Positions 1 through 8,921 of a DNA stretch of 64,000 nucleotides are shown piece by piece. The notes below the pieces were generated by a model. It did not search any database. It was not told the origin of the DNA and saw only the letters and a list, made by a program, of their open reading frames with translations. The translations under genes were made by a program, and so were the position numbers. Every line of letters starts with the position of its first letter. The stretch's first letter is position 1. The stretch is from AP-15 sp963814805. Lineage in GTDB: Bacteria; Pseudomonadota; Alphaproteobacteria; ATCC43930; CGMCC-115725. The DNA lies in assembly GCA_963814805.1 (NCBI GenBank), contig CAWFER010000007.1, forward strand, positions 124,001 through 188,000, given 5' to 3'.

Positions 1-73
1 ATTCGATGCCGAGGACCGGAACAGCCGCGGCTGGAACCGGAACGGCGTTGCGGCTTTTGACGAACCTGGTCAC
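1..73 (-). CDS. hyfG: Hydrogenase-4/complex I-like large subunit, N-terminus only (partial)
   Basis: A GTG codon at 73-71 overlaps the TGA stop of the upstream hyfF (GTGA overlap) and opens a frame that stays open to the left edge (24 codons, starting V-T-R-F-V-K-S-R-N). The position, directly after hyfF, is where HyfG (NuoCD/HycE-like large subunit) lies in hyf-type operons. Only the N-terminal tip is visible, so the nickel-ligand cysteines that separate a true hydrogenase from a hydrogenase-related complex cannot be checked. The identity rests on operon order and translational coupling, not on sequence similarity. Confidence 0.45.
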   Translation of the reverse strand, partial: MTRFVKSRNAVPVPAAAVPVLGIE

Positions 74-1551
74 GGCTGACCGCCGAGAACCGCAGCTGCG
101 CGGCGGATGGCTGTGGCCAGCGACAGCGGCATCCACACCCCCAGCAGCACCAGCAGCCCGATGGCCAAGACGACCATCGGAACCGCTAAAATGCCGTCGC
201 GACCCACCCAATCGGTTGCCTTCGGCGTGCCAAAAACCATGTCGATCAGATGCCTCAACGCCGAGATAAAAACCACGCTACTGGCGGCGAGAAACAAGAT
301 CAGCGCCAGCCAGGCGCCGGCGCCCATGGCTGCGCGCAACAGCTGATACTCGCTCATGAAGATCGAGAACGGAGCAACGCCAATCAACGCCAGCAGGCTG
401 ACCAGCAGTGCGGCGCCCCACAACCTGTCGGCGCGCAGCGCGCCGGAGATCGCATGCATCTCATGGCTGCCAAATCGTTGCCCCAGCCGCCCGACGGCGA
501 AAAAGGCCAGCGATTTGCAGACCGAATGGTTCAGCGTGTGAAACAGCGCCGCGAAGGCGCCCAAGGGCCCCAGACCAAAACCAAGGGTGATGATCCCCAT
601 ATGCTCGACGCTGTGATAGGCGAGCAGACGCTTGGCGTCGCGCTGAAACACGATGAAGCCGGCGGCGACCAGGATCGACAATGTCCCGAAAACAATCAGC
701 AAGCCGCTGGCGAAATGTTCGCCAAGCGCATGATTGACCAGAGGGACATAGCGCATGATGCAGTATAGCGCAGTGTTGAGCAGAAACCCCGAGAACATCG
801 CCGAAACCGGCGCGGGCGCCTGGCTGTGGGCATCGGGCAGCCAAGAATGGATCGGCGCCAACCCGACCTTGGTTCCGTAGCCGACAACAACGAACACGAA
901 TGCGAATTTCATCAAGGTCGGATCGAGATGCGCTTCCGGGGAGGCGAGGCGCGTCCAAAACAACGCATCCGCATCGGCGGCGTTGCCGGATTGAATCGAC
1001 GCCGCGGCGAGCAGGGTCCCCATGAACGCAAACGCAATTCCGATTGAGCAGATGATCAGATACTTCCACATCGCCTCGAGCGACAGCCGGCTGGGGTAGA
1101 GCGAGATCAGGAAGGCGCTCATCAGTGTCGTCGCTTCCATGCCGACCCACATGATGCCGAGATTGTTTGACACCAGCACCAACATCATCGCCGCCAGCGA
1201 GCCCAGCCACAGCCCGCCGAAGCGCCGCGCGGTGGTCAGGCTGAACGCGTGATCGGCGGCCCCGTCTCTGAAATAGACAGTAGCGAAGGCGGAGCTAAAA
1301 ACAAAGACGAGGACCAGGATAATGATATGGAAAGCAGAGAAGGCGTCGATATAAAACCATTGGCCCGCCGCCGACACAAAACCTCCACCGCCGAGGACGG
1401 CTATCCAGATATTCACGGCGAGCGCCATTTCCGCCACCGAGACGCCGACGATCAGGGCCAATACGTGATCCGGCCGAGGCGCGATGAGGCAAACCCCAGC
1501 GCCTAAAACCGCCAAAGCGAGCATGGCGACGATCGAGGCGTCCGCCAACAA
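70..1551 (-). CDS. hyfF: Hydrogenase-4 component F-like proton-pumping membrane subunit
   Basis: 493-residue polytopic inner-membrane protein of the NuoL/M/N (Mrp antiporter) family. It would move protons in a membrane-bound hydrogenase or hydrogenase-related complex. Visible family landmarks are the acidic helix motif WVGMEATTLMSAF (about residue 135) and the channel segment GTKVGLAPIHSWLPDAHSQA with its buried Lys and His. Length agrees with HyfF (about 490-530). It is the fourth gene of hyfB-C-E-F-G, starts 4 nt after the hyfE stop and overlaps hyfG by the GTGA junction, so it is translated as part of the operon. Confidence 0.9.
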   Translation of the reverse strand: MLADASIVAMLALAVLGAGVCLIAPRPDHVLALIVGVSVAEMALAVNIWIAVLGGGGFVSAAGQWFYIDAFSAFHIIILVLVFVFSSAFATVYFRDGAADHAFSLTTARRFGGLWLGSLAAMMLVLVSNNLGIMWVGMEATTLMSAFLISLYPSRLSLEAMWKYLIICSIGIAFAFMGTLLAAASIQSGNAADADALFWTRLASPEAHLDPTLMKFAFVFVVVGYGTKVGLAPIHSWLPDAHSQAPAPVSAMFSGFLLNTALYCIMRYVPLVNHALGEHFASGLLIVFGTLSILVAAGFIVFQRDAKRLLAYHSVEHMGIITLGFGLGPLGAFAALFHTLNHSVCKSLAFFAVGRLGQRFGSHEMHAISGALRADRLWGAALLVSLLALIGVAPFSIFMSEYQLLRAAMGAGAWLALILFLAASSVVFISALRHLIDMVFGTPKATDWVGRDGILAVPMVVLAIGLLVLLGVWMPLSLATAIRRAAAVLGGQP

Positions 1552-1555
1552 TGCC

Positions 1556-2200
1556 CTAGCCCCTCAGCGCATTGAGCCGATCGACGTCGATCGACCCGAA
1601 TTCGCGGTTGATGTGGTATATTGCGATTCCCATCACAAAGACGCCGACAAAGGCGTCGAGCAGCACCCCCAATTCGACCAAGAGAGGTGTGCCGACGACC
1701 GTGACCACGCCGAAGACGAAGATGCCGTTTTCAAGGACAAGATACCCGATGACTTGCATCAGCGCGTTGCGCCGGCTGATGATCAGGAACAATCCGACAA
1801 AGATCAGGAAAATTGACGAATTGAGCATGACCAACGGCGCCTGCTTGAGCGCCGGCTTCATCTCCATGGCAAGCCACACCGACAGAGCCAGAGCCAGGAT
1901 CCCGAACAGGATCGACGCGACGAAGCCGATGAAAGGCTGAACCTCGCGATTGTAGTCGGCGCGCGCGCGGAGCCTGAGGAGCAGCCACGGGAAGGCAATC
2001 CCCTTGAGCAGGATGTTCCCGCCCGCCAACAGGATCGCCCGCATCGCCAGACCGTCGTTGTGGACGATCAACGGCACCAGGCCGAACAGGATGCCTTGAA
2101 ACGACAGCCACCGGATACAGGCGCCGATGCGGCTCGTGCCGAGAAGAGCAAAGCACGTCAGCAGGCCCGCCGCGTGGACCGTCTCCAGAAGGACAAACAT
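1556..2200 (-). CDS. hyfE: Hydrogenase-4 component E-like membrane subunit
   Basis: 214-residue hydrophobic protein with six to seven predicted membrane helices. It resembles HyfE, whose C-terminal part is NuoK-like (the segment around LLDAFVGVFVMGIAIYHINR is typical). It would form part of the proton path and anchor the membrane arm. It is the third gene of the operon, starting 6 nt downstream of hyfC and ending 4 nt before hyfF. No hyfD homologue lies between hyfC and hyfE, so the arm has two antiporter-type subunits (B and F) instead of the three of E. coli hydrogenase 4. Confidence 0.85.
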   Translation of the reverse strand: MFVLLETVHAAGLLTCFALLGTSRIGACIRWLSFQGILFGLVPLIVHNDGLAMRAILLAGGNILLKGIAFPWLLLRLRARADYNREVQPFIGFVASILFGILALALSVWLAMEMKPALKQAPLVMLNSSIFLIFVGLFLIISRRNALMQVIGYLVLENGIFVFGVVTVVGTPLLVELGVLLDAFVGVFVMGIAIYHINREFGSIDVDRLNALRG

Positions 2201-2206
2201 TTCTGT

Positions 2207-3121
2207 TCACGCGAGAATGATGATGAATCCAACAGCGGAGAGCGTGGCGGCGCCGACGATGAACTGGGGCACCTGCACGAGCCGATACCGGGCCATCGCC
2301 GATTCGATCATGCCGATCGCAACCGCCAACACGGCCATGCCGATGAGGGTGACCAGGCCCTCCAGCCAAAAGCCGCCGCTGCGAAGCGGCGCCACCAGCC
2401 CGATGAACAGGCTGCCGAAGATCCACAATTTGAGCGCCGCCGCATAATGAACATAGGCAAGATCGGGTCCGCTATGATCGAGGATCATCACCTCATGGAT
2501 CATCGTCAGCTCGAGGTGGGTCGTCGGGTCGTCCACCGGGATGCGGGTGTTCTCGACCAGATCGAGGATCAGCAGGGTCATGGCGACCAGCGCCAGCGCC
2601 GGAAGAGCGTGGACCCAGACGGTCGCGGTAATCCCTTCATAGATCGGCGTCAGCGACAGCGAACCGGTGATCCGGGCCAGCGTCGCCAGCGCAAGAAAGA
2701 GGGCGGGTTCGGCAAGCGCTGCGAAATGCGCCTCGCGGCTCGCTCCCATCCCTTCGAAGCTGGAGCCGGTATCGAGCGCCGAGAGCACGGTGGCGAAACG
2801 CCCGAGCGCGAGAAGGCCGGCAAGGACAATCAGGTCGCCGGAGAAACTGACCGTCGATCCGACGTCGCCTAACGGAGTGATCAGCAGGGCCGCCAGCAGG
2901 GCCGCCAGGTTCACCACCGAGCCCAGCCGGAACACCCAACTCGTCACCTCGCCGTAAACCGCGCCCCGGCGCAGATATTTCGCCATGTCCCAATAGGGCT
3001 GAAGCAGCGGCGGGCCGCACCGGCCCGCGATCAACGCTTTGGTCCGGCCGATGATCCCGAACGACAGCGGAGCAAGGGTCAGCGCGCAAACCGGGGAGGC
3101 GAGCAAGGCCGCTCCAGGCAT
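2207..3121 (-). CDS. hyfC: Hydrogenase-4 component C-like (NuoH/HycD family) membrane subunit
   Basis: 304-residue membrane protein of the respiratory chain complex I subunit 1 family (NuoH, HycD, HyfC). This subunit links the peripheral redox arm to the proton channels. Diagnostic stretches are GRTKALIAGRCGPPLLQPYW near residue 25, typical of HycD/HyfC, and the cytoplasmic acidic loop NTRIPVDDPTTHLELTMIHE near residue 190. The start codon follows the hyfB stop by 3 nt. Length equals the family norm of about 305-320. Confidence 0.9.
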   Translation of the reverse strand: MPGAALLASPVCALTLAPLSFGIIGRTKALIAGRCGPPLLQPYWDMAKYLRRGAVYGEVTSWVFRLGSVVNLAALLAALLITPLGDVGSTVSFSGDLIVLAGLLALGRFATVLSALDTGSSFEGMGASREAHFAALAEPALFLALATLARITGSLSLTPIYEGITATVWVHALPALALVAMTLLILDLVENTRIPVDDPTTHLELTMIHEVMILDHSGPDLAYVHYAAALKLWIFGSLFIGLVAPLRSGGFWLEGLVTLIGMAVLAVAIGMIESAMARYRLVQVPQFIVGAATLSAVGFIIILA

Positions 3122-3124
3122 TGG

Positions 3125-5113
3125 TCAGAGACTCCCCCAGATCAGCAGCGCGATCAGCGTCGCTGCGACATAGAGGACGTAGACGTGAATGTGCCCTTGC
3201 TGAATGACATTGATGCGGCTCACGATCTTATCGAACCAGCGGAAGGTCGGTGCGAACAGCAGCCGCAGGAATGGATCCCCGCTGTCGCTGGAATAGGACG
3301 CCGCTGTCGGGAAATAGCCGTTGGGCGACGCCAGCGTCTCGCGGTTTCGAATAACAGGATGAAATTGCGTGGTCAGCGGTTGAGCAAAGGACGATGCCGT
3401 GTATTGCATCCGCGCCGTCGGGTAGAGGTATCCGCATCCCCATACCGGGCCCCTGCGGGCCGCGGCCGCCGCCAAAAGATGCGAGCGCAGCGCCCAAGCC
3501 AGCGCTGCAATGACGATCAGACCGGCAAAGATCGCTACCGCGGCCGCCAGCGGTCCGGTGACCATTGCCAGCTGGCCGCGGGCGACGCCGATCGCCGAAC
3601 TGGTCGCGCCGGCCACCACGCCGTCGAGAGCCGGCACGACGAGCGGCGCCGCCAGACCGATGACGATGCAGAGGAGCGCAAGGACGGCCATCGCCGCGCA
3701 CATCGAGGGCGCGGCTTCGTGCGCCTCGGCCGCTTCCGGGCTGCGCGGAGAGCCAAGAAACGCGATCCCGAACGCCTTGGCGAAACAGGCGGCGGCGAGC
3801 CCGCTGATTAGCCCCATGACGACGATCGTGATCAGGCCCGCGATCGCCATACTCGCCGCCGGCTGCACCATCGCCAGGAAGCCCGAATAGAACAGCAGAA
3901 ACTCGCTGACAAAGCCGTTGAGCGGCGGCAGCCCGACGATCGCAGCGGCGCCGATCAGGAACGTGGTCCCGGTCCATGGCATCGGCTTCAGCAACCCGCC
4001 AAGCTCCTCGAGTTCGAGGCTGTGCGCGCCGTGCTGAACGGCGCCCGCGCCCAGAAACAGCAGTCCCTTAAAAACGCTGTGATTGAGGACGTGGAGAAGA
4101 CCCGCGGCAAATCCGATGATGGCGAGCGACGGCGCGCCTTCGGCCAGCCCGAGGACGCCGATCCCGATGGCGAGCAGAATGATCCCGATATTCTCGACGC
4201 TGTGATAGGCAAGAAGACGCTTCAGATCATGCTGAGCCAAGGCGAACAGAACCCCGAGCACGCCACTCGAAGCGCCGACAGCAATCAGCAGCCAGCCCCA
4301 CCATGGCTGAGGCGTCCCAAGAAACGTCAGCATGCGGACCAGTCCGTATATGCCGATTTTGATCATGGCTCCCGACATCAATGCCGAGGCATGGCTCGGC
4401 GCTGCCGGATGTGCTTCCGGCAGCCACACATGCGCCGTCACGATGCCCGCCTTTGAGCCGAAGCCGATCAGGGCCAGCACGAAAACCGCGGAGGATAGAC
4501 CCGGGTTGGCGCTCACGGCGGCAGCATAGCCGCTGAAATCCGAGGTTCCGGCGAGACCGTCGAGCAGCACAAAAAGCACCAGCAGGAACACGGTTCCCAG
4601 ATGCGTCGCCGAAAGATAGGTCCACGCAGCGTGCCGCACCGCGGCCTTCCGATCATCGAAAATGACCAGAAAGAACGGGCTCAACGCCATGACTTCCCAC
4701 GACAGAAGGAACAGCAGGCCATCATGGGCGGCGAGCACCAGCGCCATGCCCGCCGTCAGCAGGTTCAGATGAAACCAGCTTGTCGCCGAGCCCGGCCCAT
4801 CGTCACGACCGGCAAGATAGCTGCGGCCGTAAATCGCCCCCAGCAGCGAAAGCCCGAAAACCGGCAGCAGAAAAAATGCCGATAGCGCGTCAATCTCGAA
4901 ATGCAGGCCGCCGCCCGGCATATGCCAAATCGCCGACATTTGTTCGGGCTCTCCGGTAACGAGCACGCGGATCGCGGCGACGAGCCCGAAAGCGGATCCA
5001 GAGATCGCCCCGCTCTGGCCGGCTAGCTGACCGATGCCGGGCCGCGAGCGGCAGAGGACAGCCAAAAGACCACCTAGCAGAAGCAGCAAAATCGCAATCG
5101 TAAATTCGGCCAT
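3125..5113 (-). CDS. hyfB: Hydrogenase-4 component B-like antiporter subunit
   Basis: 662-residue NuoL/N-like polytopic membrane protein, first gene of the operon. Family features are the helix-5 acidic motif LLSWEVMALSPFF (about residue 138), the Lys/His channel segment GSKAGIVTAHVWLPEAHPAA (about 222-241) and a second Lys-bearing helix near SVFKGLLFLGAGAV. The extra C-terminal extension ends in hydrophobic helices, as in HyfB (about 670 residues). The 430 bp before the start hold no gene and should contain the promoter. The redox partner cannot be inferred because hyfG and hyfI lie outside the window. Confidence 0.9.
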   Translation of the reverse strand: MAEFTIAILLLLLGGLLAVLCRSRPGIGQLAGQSGAISGSAFGLVAAIRVLVTGEPEQMSAIWHMPGGGLHFEIDALSAFFLLPVFGLSLLGAIYGRSYLAGRDDGPGSATSWFHLNLLTAGMALVLAAHDGLLFLLSWEVMALSPFFLVIFDDRKAAVRHAAWTYLSATHLGTVFLLVLFVLLDGLAGTSDFSGYAAAVSANPGLSSAVFVLALIGFGSKAGIVTAHVWLPEAHPAAPSHASALMSGAMIKIGIYGLVRMLTFLGTPQPWWGWLLIAVGASSGVLGVLFALAQHDLKRLLAYHSVENIGIILLAIGIGVLGLAEGAPSLAIIGFAAGLLHVLNHSVFKGLLFLGAGAVQHGAHSLELEELGGLLKPMPWTGTTFLIGAAAIVGLPPLNGFVSEFLLFYSGFLAMVQPAASMAIAGLITIVVMGLISGLAAACFAKAFGIAFLGSPRSPEAAEAHEAAPSMCAAMAVLALLCIVIGLAAPLVVPALDGVVAGATSSAIGVARGQLAMVTGPLAAAVAIFAGLIVIAALAWALRSHLLAAAAARRGPVWGCGYLYPTARMQYTASSFAQPLTTQFHPVIRNRETLASPNGYFPTAASYSSDSGDPFLRLLFAPTFRWFDKIVSRINVIQQGHIHVYVLYVAATLIALLIWGSL

Positions 5114-5544
5114 CTCTATCTAAACCACGCCACACAACAGCATCGGCCACTCATGCCGGCTGTTGCTGGCGCGCGGGTCCAATAAAAGCGCGATGCGACG
5201 GAACCTGGTTTCGGCCCGCCTTGCTCCGCGGCGTTTCAGGAGCTGACAAGCGGGGACGTCGAAACGACCATCCCATTTCGGGGTCAGCGGTCAGACTGGT
5301 GCGGTCAATGGGCCTCCTGCATAACTTTGCAGTATGCATCTTGATATATGATGTCTAAGCCATAATAAATTGATGGTCAATGGCCATTTTAGATGCGTTC
5401 TTTTGAATTTTTGCGCTTGACAGGAGCGCCGCAACCGCAGCAGGCAGCAGCGGCTCTGGCGAAACTGCAACGAGGGGCAATGATTGGGCTCTACGGGGGG
5501 CGATATCATGGCCACATCTCTGCGGCGGGTTGTGTCCGATGGGG
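5114..5544. promoter_or_regulatory. Intergenic region with likely hyf promoter
   Basis: No convincing gene is present in these 430 bp. About 5320-5410 is distinctly AT-rich against the GC-rich surroundings. On the minus strand, TTGACC (5380-5375) is followed after 17 bp by TAGACA (5357-5352), a weak sigma-70-like pair about 240 bp before hyfB. The -10 match is poor, so only the general location of a promoter and leader is suggested. Small ORFs in the region lack support. Confidence 0.3.
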
Positions 5545-5982
5545 CTATTGCGGCGGGGTGTAGGAGCGGCCCGGCGGATAGGCGTGGTGCTTCGGCAGAT
5601 CCGGGTTCATATGGTCCCAGGGCTGGGCGCTTTTGACAAAGATATCGGCCTCGGGACGGAACTCGCCTGGCTCGTCGAGGCTGCCGACCCTGAGCCCGAC
5701 GATGTCGGGCCGGGCCGAGACCCGAATGAACAACGGGCAGCCGCAATCCGGACAGAACGCCCTTGCGACCTGGTTGCCGGCGTCGCTGACGCTGACATAG
5801 AGCCGCGGCTCGCCCTTGGTCACGCGAAACCCGGCGGCCGGCACCCGCATCGCCGCGATATAGGCGCCCCCGCTCTGATGCTGGCAGTCGCGGCAATGGC
5901 ACAAGAGCGAAAACAACGGCTCGCCCGCCGATTCGTACCGGACCGCTCCGCACAAACACCCGCCGGTTCTGAGTTCAGCCAT
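5545..5982 (-). CDS. GFA-family (Mss4-like fold) zinc protein
   Basis: 145-residue protein of the glutathione-dependent formaldehyde-activating (GFA) family. The zinc-binding cysteines are all visible: GCLCGAVRYE near residue 8, CHCRDCQ near 31 and FCPDCGCPLF near 79. Members of this family are widespread and mostly of unproven reaction; Gfa itself was reported to speed glutathione-formaldehyde adduct formation. The start at 5982 is chosen over upstream ATGs because GGAAGAGGTGG lies just before it. It is divergent from the thioredoxin gene at 6262, leaving a 279-bp shared upstream region. Confidence 0.8.
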   Translation of the reverse strand: MAELRTGGCLCGAVRYESAGEPLFSLLCHCRDCQHQSGGAYIAAMRVPAAGFRVTKGEPRLYVSVSDAGNQVARAFCPDCGCPLFIRVSARPDIVGLRVGSLDEPGEFRPEADIFVKSAQPWDHMNPDLPKHHAYPPGRSYTPPQ

Positions 5983-6261
5983 CGCCACCTCTTCCATCCA
6001 TCGGCTCCTGCGGTCTATCGGCTTCTGCTGCGCGCCGGCCTCGCGCCGCTTCTCCTGTTTGTCCTGTTTTCTGCAGGAATTTTGCAGGTCGCGGAACCGC
6101 CTCGCGCGGCAAAACCGATCGCCCCGATCTGGCGAACAAAAACCACCATGCGACACGATCACGGCAATTTTACCGTCGTCAAACGGCAGAACCGGTCGGA
6201 GCCGTTGGCTGGCCAGGATCGCCCCTCTATTTATCTGAGTTCACACGAAAGCGGGAGACGT

Positions 6262-6756
6262 ATGGTGAATCGCTACGTTGCCATCTTGGGACTGATCGCG
6301 GTGGCAATCGCTCCGTCGGCGACGCGGGCCGAGGTCGTGAATGGAACCGCCGCAAAGGTTCCCGCTTATCAGGCGCGGGGCGCAACCGAGGTCGCGGCCG
6401 TCGGACCGTTGGCTCCCTCGCTGCAGGGCAAGCCGGTGGTTGTCCGCATTCACGCCGATTGGTGCTCTGCCTGCAAGGCGACCCACTCGACAATCGATGT
6501 TCTCAGGCAGGCCTATGCCGGTCGGATCAATTTCGTCCGGTTCGATGTGACCAACGCAAAGACGGCGGCCGCATCGCAGGCGAAGGCGCAGAAGCTGGGC
6601 CTCGAGAAGTTTTATGACGCCGCGAAGGCGGCAACCTCTACGGTCGCGGTAATCGACCCGCAGAATGGGAAGATCTATGCCACACTTTACAACGACGGCG
6701 CCCTAAAAGACTACAACGTCGCGGTCAACCAGGCGCTGGCCGCGCAACGCAAGTAA
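6262..6756 (+). CDS. Exported thioredoxin-like protein
   Basis: 164-residue protein with a cleavable signal peptide (about residues 1-22, cut after TRA) and a thioredoxin fold carrying the redox motif WCSAC near residue 71. The export signal places it in the periplasm or anchored outside the inner membrane. The next gene, 1 nt downstream of its stop codon, encodes a CcdA-type transmembrane electron carrier, which is the usual source of reducing power for such thioredoxins. The pair probably keeps periplasmic cysteines reduced, for example in cytochrome c maturation. The longer upstream frame overlaps the GFA gene antisense and is not used. Start ATG follows GGGAGACGT. Confidence 0.85.
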   Translation: MVNRYVAILGLIAVAIAPSATRAEVVNGTAAKVPAYQARGATEVAAVGPLAPSLQGKPVVVRIHADWCSACKATHSTIDVLRQAYAGRINFVRFDVTNAKTAAASQAKAQKLGLEKFYDAAKAATSTVAVIDPQNGKIYATLYNDGALKDYNVAVNQALAAQRK

Positions 6757-6757
6757 G

Positions 6758-7561
6758 GTGAGGGCTCTGCCCGCCTCGCGGTTTGGTATCGCGACCGGGA
6801 TCGTTCTGATCGCCACGGTCGTATCGGCCGTCGCCTGGGGGCCGCTCGGGCAGGTATTCGAGCGCGAGGTCGGGCTGTGGCAAAACGCAATCGCCGCGCG
6901 GCTGCACGGGCCGGGCGCGCTCGATGGCTGGCGGGTCTATCCGGTCGCCTTCGCCGGCGGCCTCGTCGCCAGCATCTCTCCGTGCATCCTGGCGATGCTG
7001 CCCTTGAACCTCTCATATATCGGCGCCGCGAAATTGACCTCGCGGATCGCGGCATTGCGCGTCGCCGCGATGTTCGTGCTGGGGGTCGTTGCCGTCAACG
7101 TCGCTCTGGGCTTGGCTTCGTCGTTGTTCTTCGCGCTCTTCGTGCAATACCGTGCGCCAGTCAACATGGCGGTCGGCGTGCTGACGGCAATCATGGGGTT
7201 GTGGATGGCGGGGATCGTGCGATTGCCGACGCCGCAGATTGCCAGCCGCATCCCGGCGGGCGGCGGCTCCTTTGTCGTCGGACTGGTGTTCGCGCTAGTG
7301 GCCTCGCCCTGCGCCAGCCCGATCCTCGTCTTCGTGCTCGGAGCGGTGTCTCTGGCCGGCTCGCCGGCGCGCGCCGTCGGCGCGATGACCCTCTATGCGG
7401 TCGGCTATACGCTCGTGCTTTTTCTGGCATCGCTCTCCGCCGGGATCGCGACGGCCTCGCGCCGTGTCCTGGCGCATTCAGAGTTCGTCTCGCGCATCGC
7501 CGCCGTCGCGCTGGTCGTCATCGGGATCGGAACTTTTACCTACGGGCTGAATCAGTTTTGA
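6758..7561 (+). CDS. CcdA/DsbD-family transmembrane thiol:disulfide carrier
   Basis: 267-residue inner-membrane protein of the cytochrome c biogenesis transmembrane (CcdA/DsbD-beta) family with a GTG start. The two functional Cys-Pro-type motifs are visible: SISPCILAMLPL near residue 72 and VASPCASPILVF near 186. They sit in helices one and four and relay electrons from cytoplasmic thioredoxin to the periplasm. It begins 1 nt after the thioredoxin gene stop, so the two form an operon. A hydrophobic segment before the first motif suggests an extra N-terminal helix compared with the shortest CcdA proteins. Confidence 0.85.
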   Translation: MRALPASRFGIATGIVLIATVVSAVAWGPLGQVFEREVGLWQNAIAARLHGPGALDGWRVYPVAFAGGLVASISPCILAMLPLNLSYIGAAKLTSRIAALRVAAMFVLGVVAVNVALGLASSLFFALFVQYRAPVNMAVGVLTAIMGLWMAGIVRLPTPQIASRIPAGGGSFVVGLVFALVASPCASPILVFVLGAVSLAGSPARAVGAMTLYAVGYTLVLFLASLSAGIATASRRVLAHSEFVSRIAAVALVVIGIGTFTYGLNQF

Positions 7562-7772
7562 CTGAAACCCATCCTCGGTTGCCGCTGCATAACCGAACGG
7601 GTTGTGGTTCTTATGGGTGGTCTGTGTCTGCGCTCGCCTCAGGCCAAACGCATGGTGAATGTGTGGAGAGCGCTGGAGGCCGCCAAGAACTACGTGGCTG
7701 CATCACGGCGCGGCGCTCGCCCGAAGGCCCACTCCTTTGGGCTCGTTAGCTACTGGAAGGACGACCGAGCGT

Positions 7773-8915
7773 TCAAGGCGGCTGGTTCGACATGATGATC
7801 GTGCCGGAGGCGGCGAACATGCCGCCGACACCGTGGCAGACCGAGATCTTGGCGCCGGGGATCTGGGCCGGGGCGACGCCGCGCATCTGGCGCACGCTCT
7901 CCTGCAAGGCGTACATGCCGTACATGCCGGAATGCATATAGGAGAGGCCGCCGCCATTGGTGTTCGTCGGCAGCTTGCCGCCGGGGGCGGTGTTGCGGGC
8001 GGCGATAAACGGGCCGCCCTCGCCGCGCCCGACAAAGCCCAGATCTTCGAGGCCGTAGATCGGCAGATGGGCGAAGGCGTCGTAGATCATCAGATGGTCG
8101 ACGTCGTTGTGGGTGATGCCGGCCTCGGCGAAGGCCTTGGCGCCCGAAACGCGGAACGCGCGGGACGAGGTGAAATCCGCCATCTGGCTAACCATCGGGG
8201 TCTCGACCAATTCGCCGGCGCCGAGGAGGTAGACGGGCCTGGTCGGGAAATCCTTGGCGCGCTCGGCCGATGTGAGGATTAAAGCGCCGCCGCCATCGGT
8301 CACCAGGCAGCATTGCAGCAGGCGGAACGGATAGGCGATCATCCGCGAGTTTAAGACGTCGTCGACGGTGATCGGGTCCCTGAACGTGGCGCGCGGGTTC
8401 CGGCCCGCCCATTCGCGCTGCACCACCGAGACCATCGCCAGGGTCTCGTCGGTGAGCCCATAGGTCTTCATGTAGCGCAAGACCGGGATCGTGAACAACG
8501 AGGGCGGCCCCATCGGCCCGTAGGGCTGCTCAAACTGGCCGGCGAGGCTGGTCGGGGCGACGATATTGCGGGTGCGCCCGACGCCGGAGCGGCCGCTCTC
8601 GCCATGGGTGATCAGCACCGTCTCGCACAGGCCCGAGGCGATGGCGGCGGCGGCATGGCGGGTATGGATCATGAACGAGCAGCCGCCGACCGCGGTGCCG
8701 TCGACCCATTTGGGGGTGAGCCCGAGATAGTGCGCGATCGTCACCGGGGTCTCGCCGGCGGTGGCGACGCCGTCGATGTCGGCGGGTTTGAGCCCGGCAT
8801 CGGCCATCGCGTTCAATGCCGCATCGGCGTGCAACTGGATTTGCGACATGTCGGGGATGACGCCGAGCCGGGTGGTTTCGGCGGCGCCGACGATGGCGAT
8901 CGATTTCGGCTGCAT
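7773..8915 (-). CDS. SCP-x/lipid-transfer-type thiolase-like protein
   Basis: 380-residue thiolase-fold protein of the nonspecific lipid-transfer (SCP-x) group. The nucleophile region GTAVGGCSFMIHTRHAAAAI is near residue 73 and the C-terminal catalytic histidine region SVCHGVGGMFAAS is near 356. Such proteins are found in steroid, fatty-acid or aromatic side-chain degradation and act with a DUF35 partner. That partner lies immediately upstream (6 nt), giving the typical two-gene unit. Whether it is a true thiolase or an aldolase/retro-aldol enzyme cannot be decided here. RBS GAGGT precedes the ATG. Confidence 0.85.
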   Translation of the reverse strand: MQPKSIAIVGAAETTRLGVIPDMSQIQLHADAALNAMADAGLKPADIDGVATAGETPVTIAHYLGLTPKWVDGTAVGGCSFMIHTRHAAAAIASGLCETVLITHGESGRSGVGRTRNIVAPTSLAGQFEQPYGPMGPPSLFTIPVLRYMKTYGLTDETLAMVSVVQREWAGRNPRATFRDPITVDDVLNSRMIAYPFRLLQCCLVTDGGGALILTSAERAKDFPTRPVYLLGAGELVETPMVSQMADFTSSRAFRVSGAKAFAEAGITHNDVDHLMIYDAFAHLPIYGLEDLGFVGRGEGGPFIAARNTAPGGKLPTNTNGGGLSYMHSGMYGMYALQESVRQMRGVAPAQIPGAKISVCHGVGGMFAASGTIIMSNQPP

Positions 8916-8921
8916 TGTCGG

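Noticed and set aside
5530..6261. Long N-terminal extension of the thioredoxin frame
   Set aside because: It is antisense to the GFA gene. The signal peptide right after the ATG at 6262 and the GGGAGA upstream fix the true start.
7604..7795. 63-codon ORF after the CcdA gene
   Set aside because: No ribosome binding site or family resemblance. It overlaps the thiolase 3' end. The 211-bp interval looks non-coding, and no clear terminator was found.
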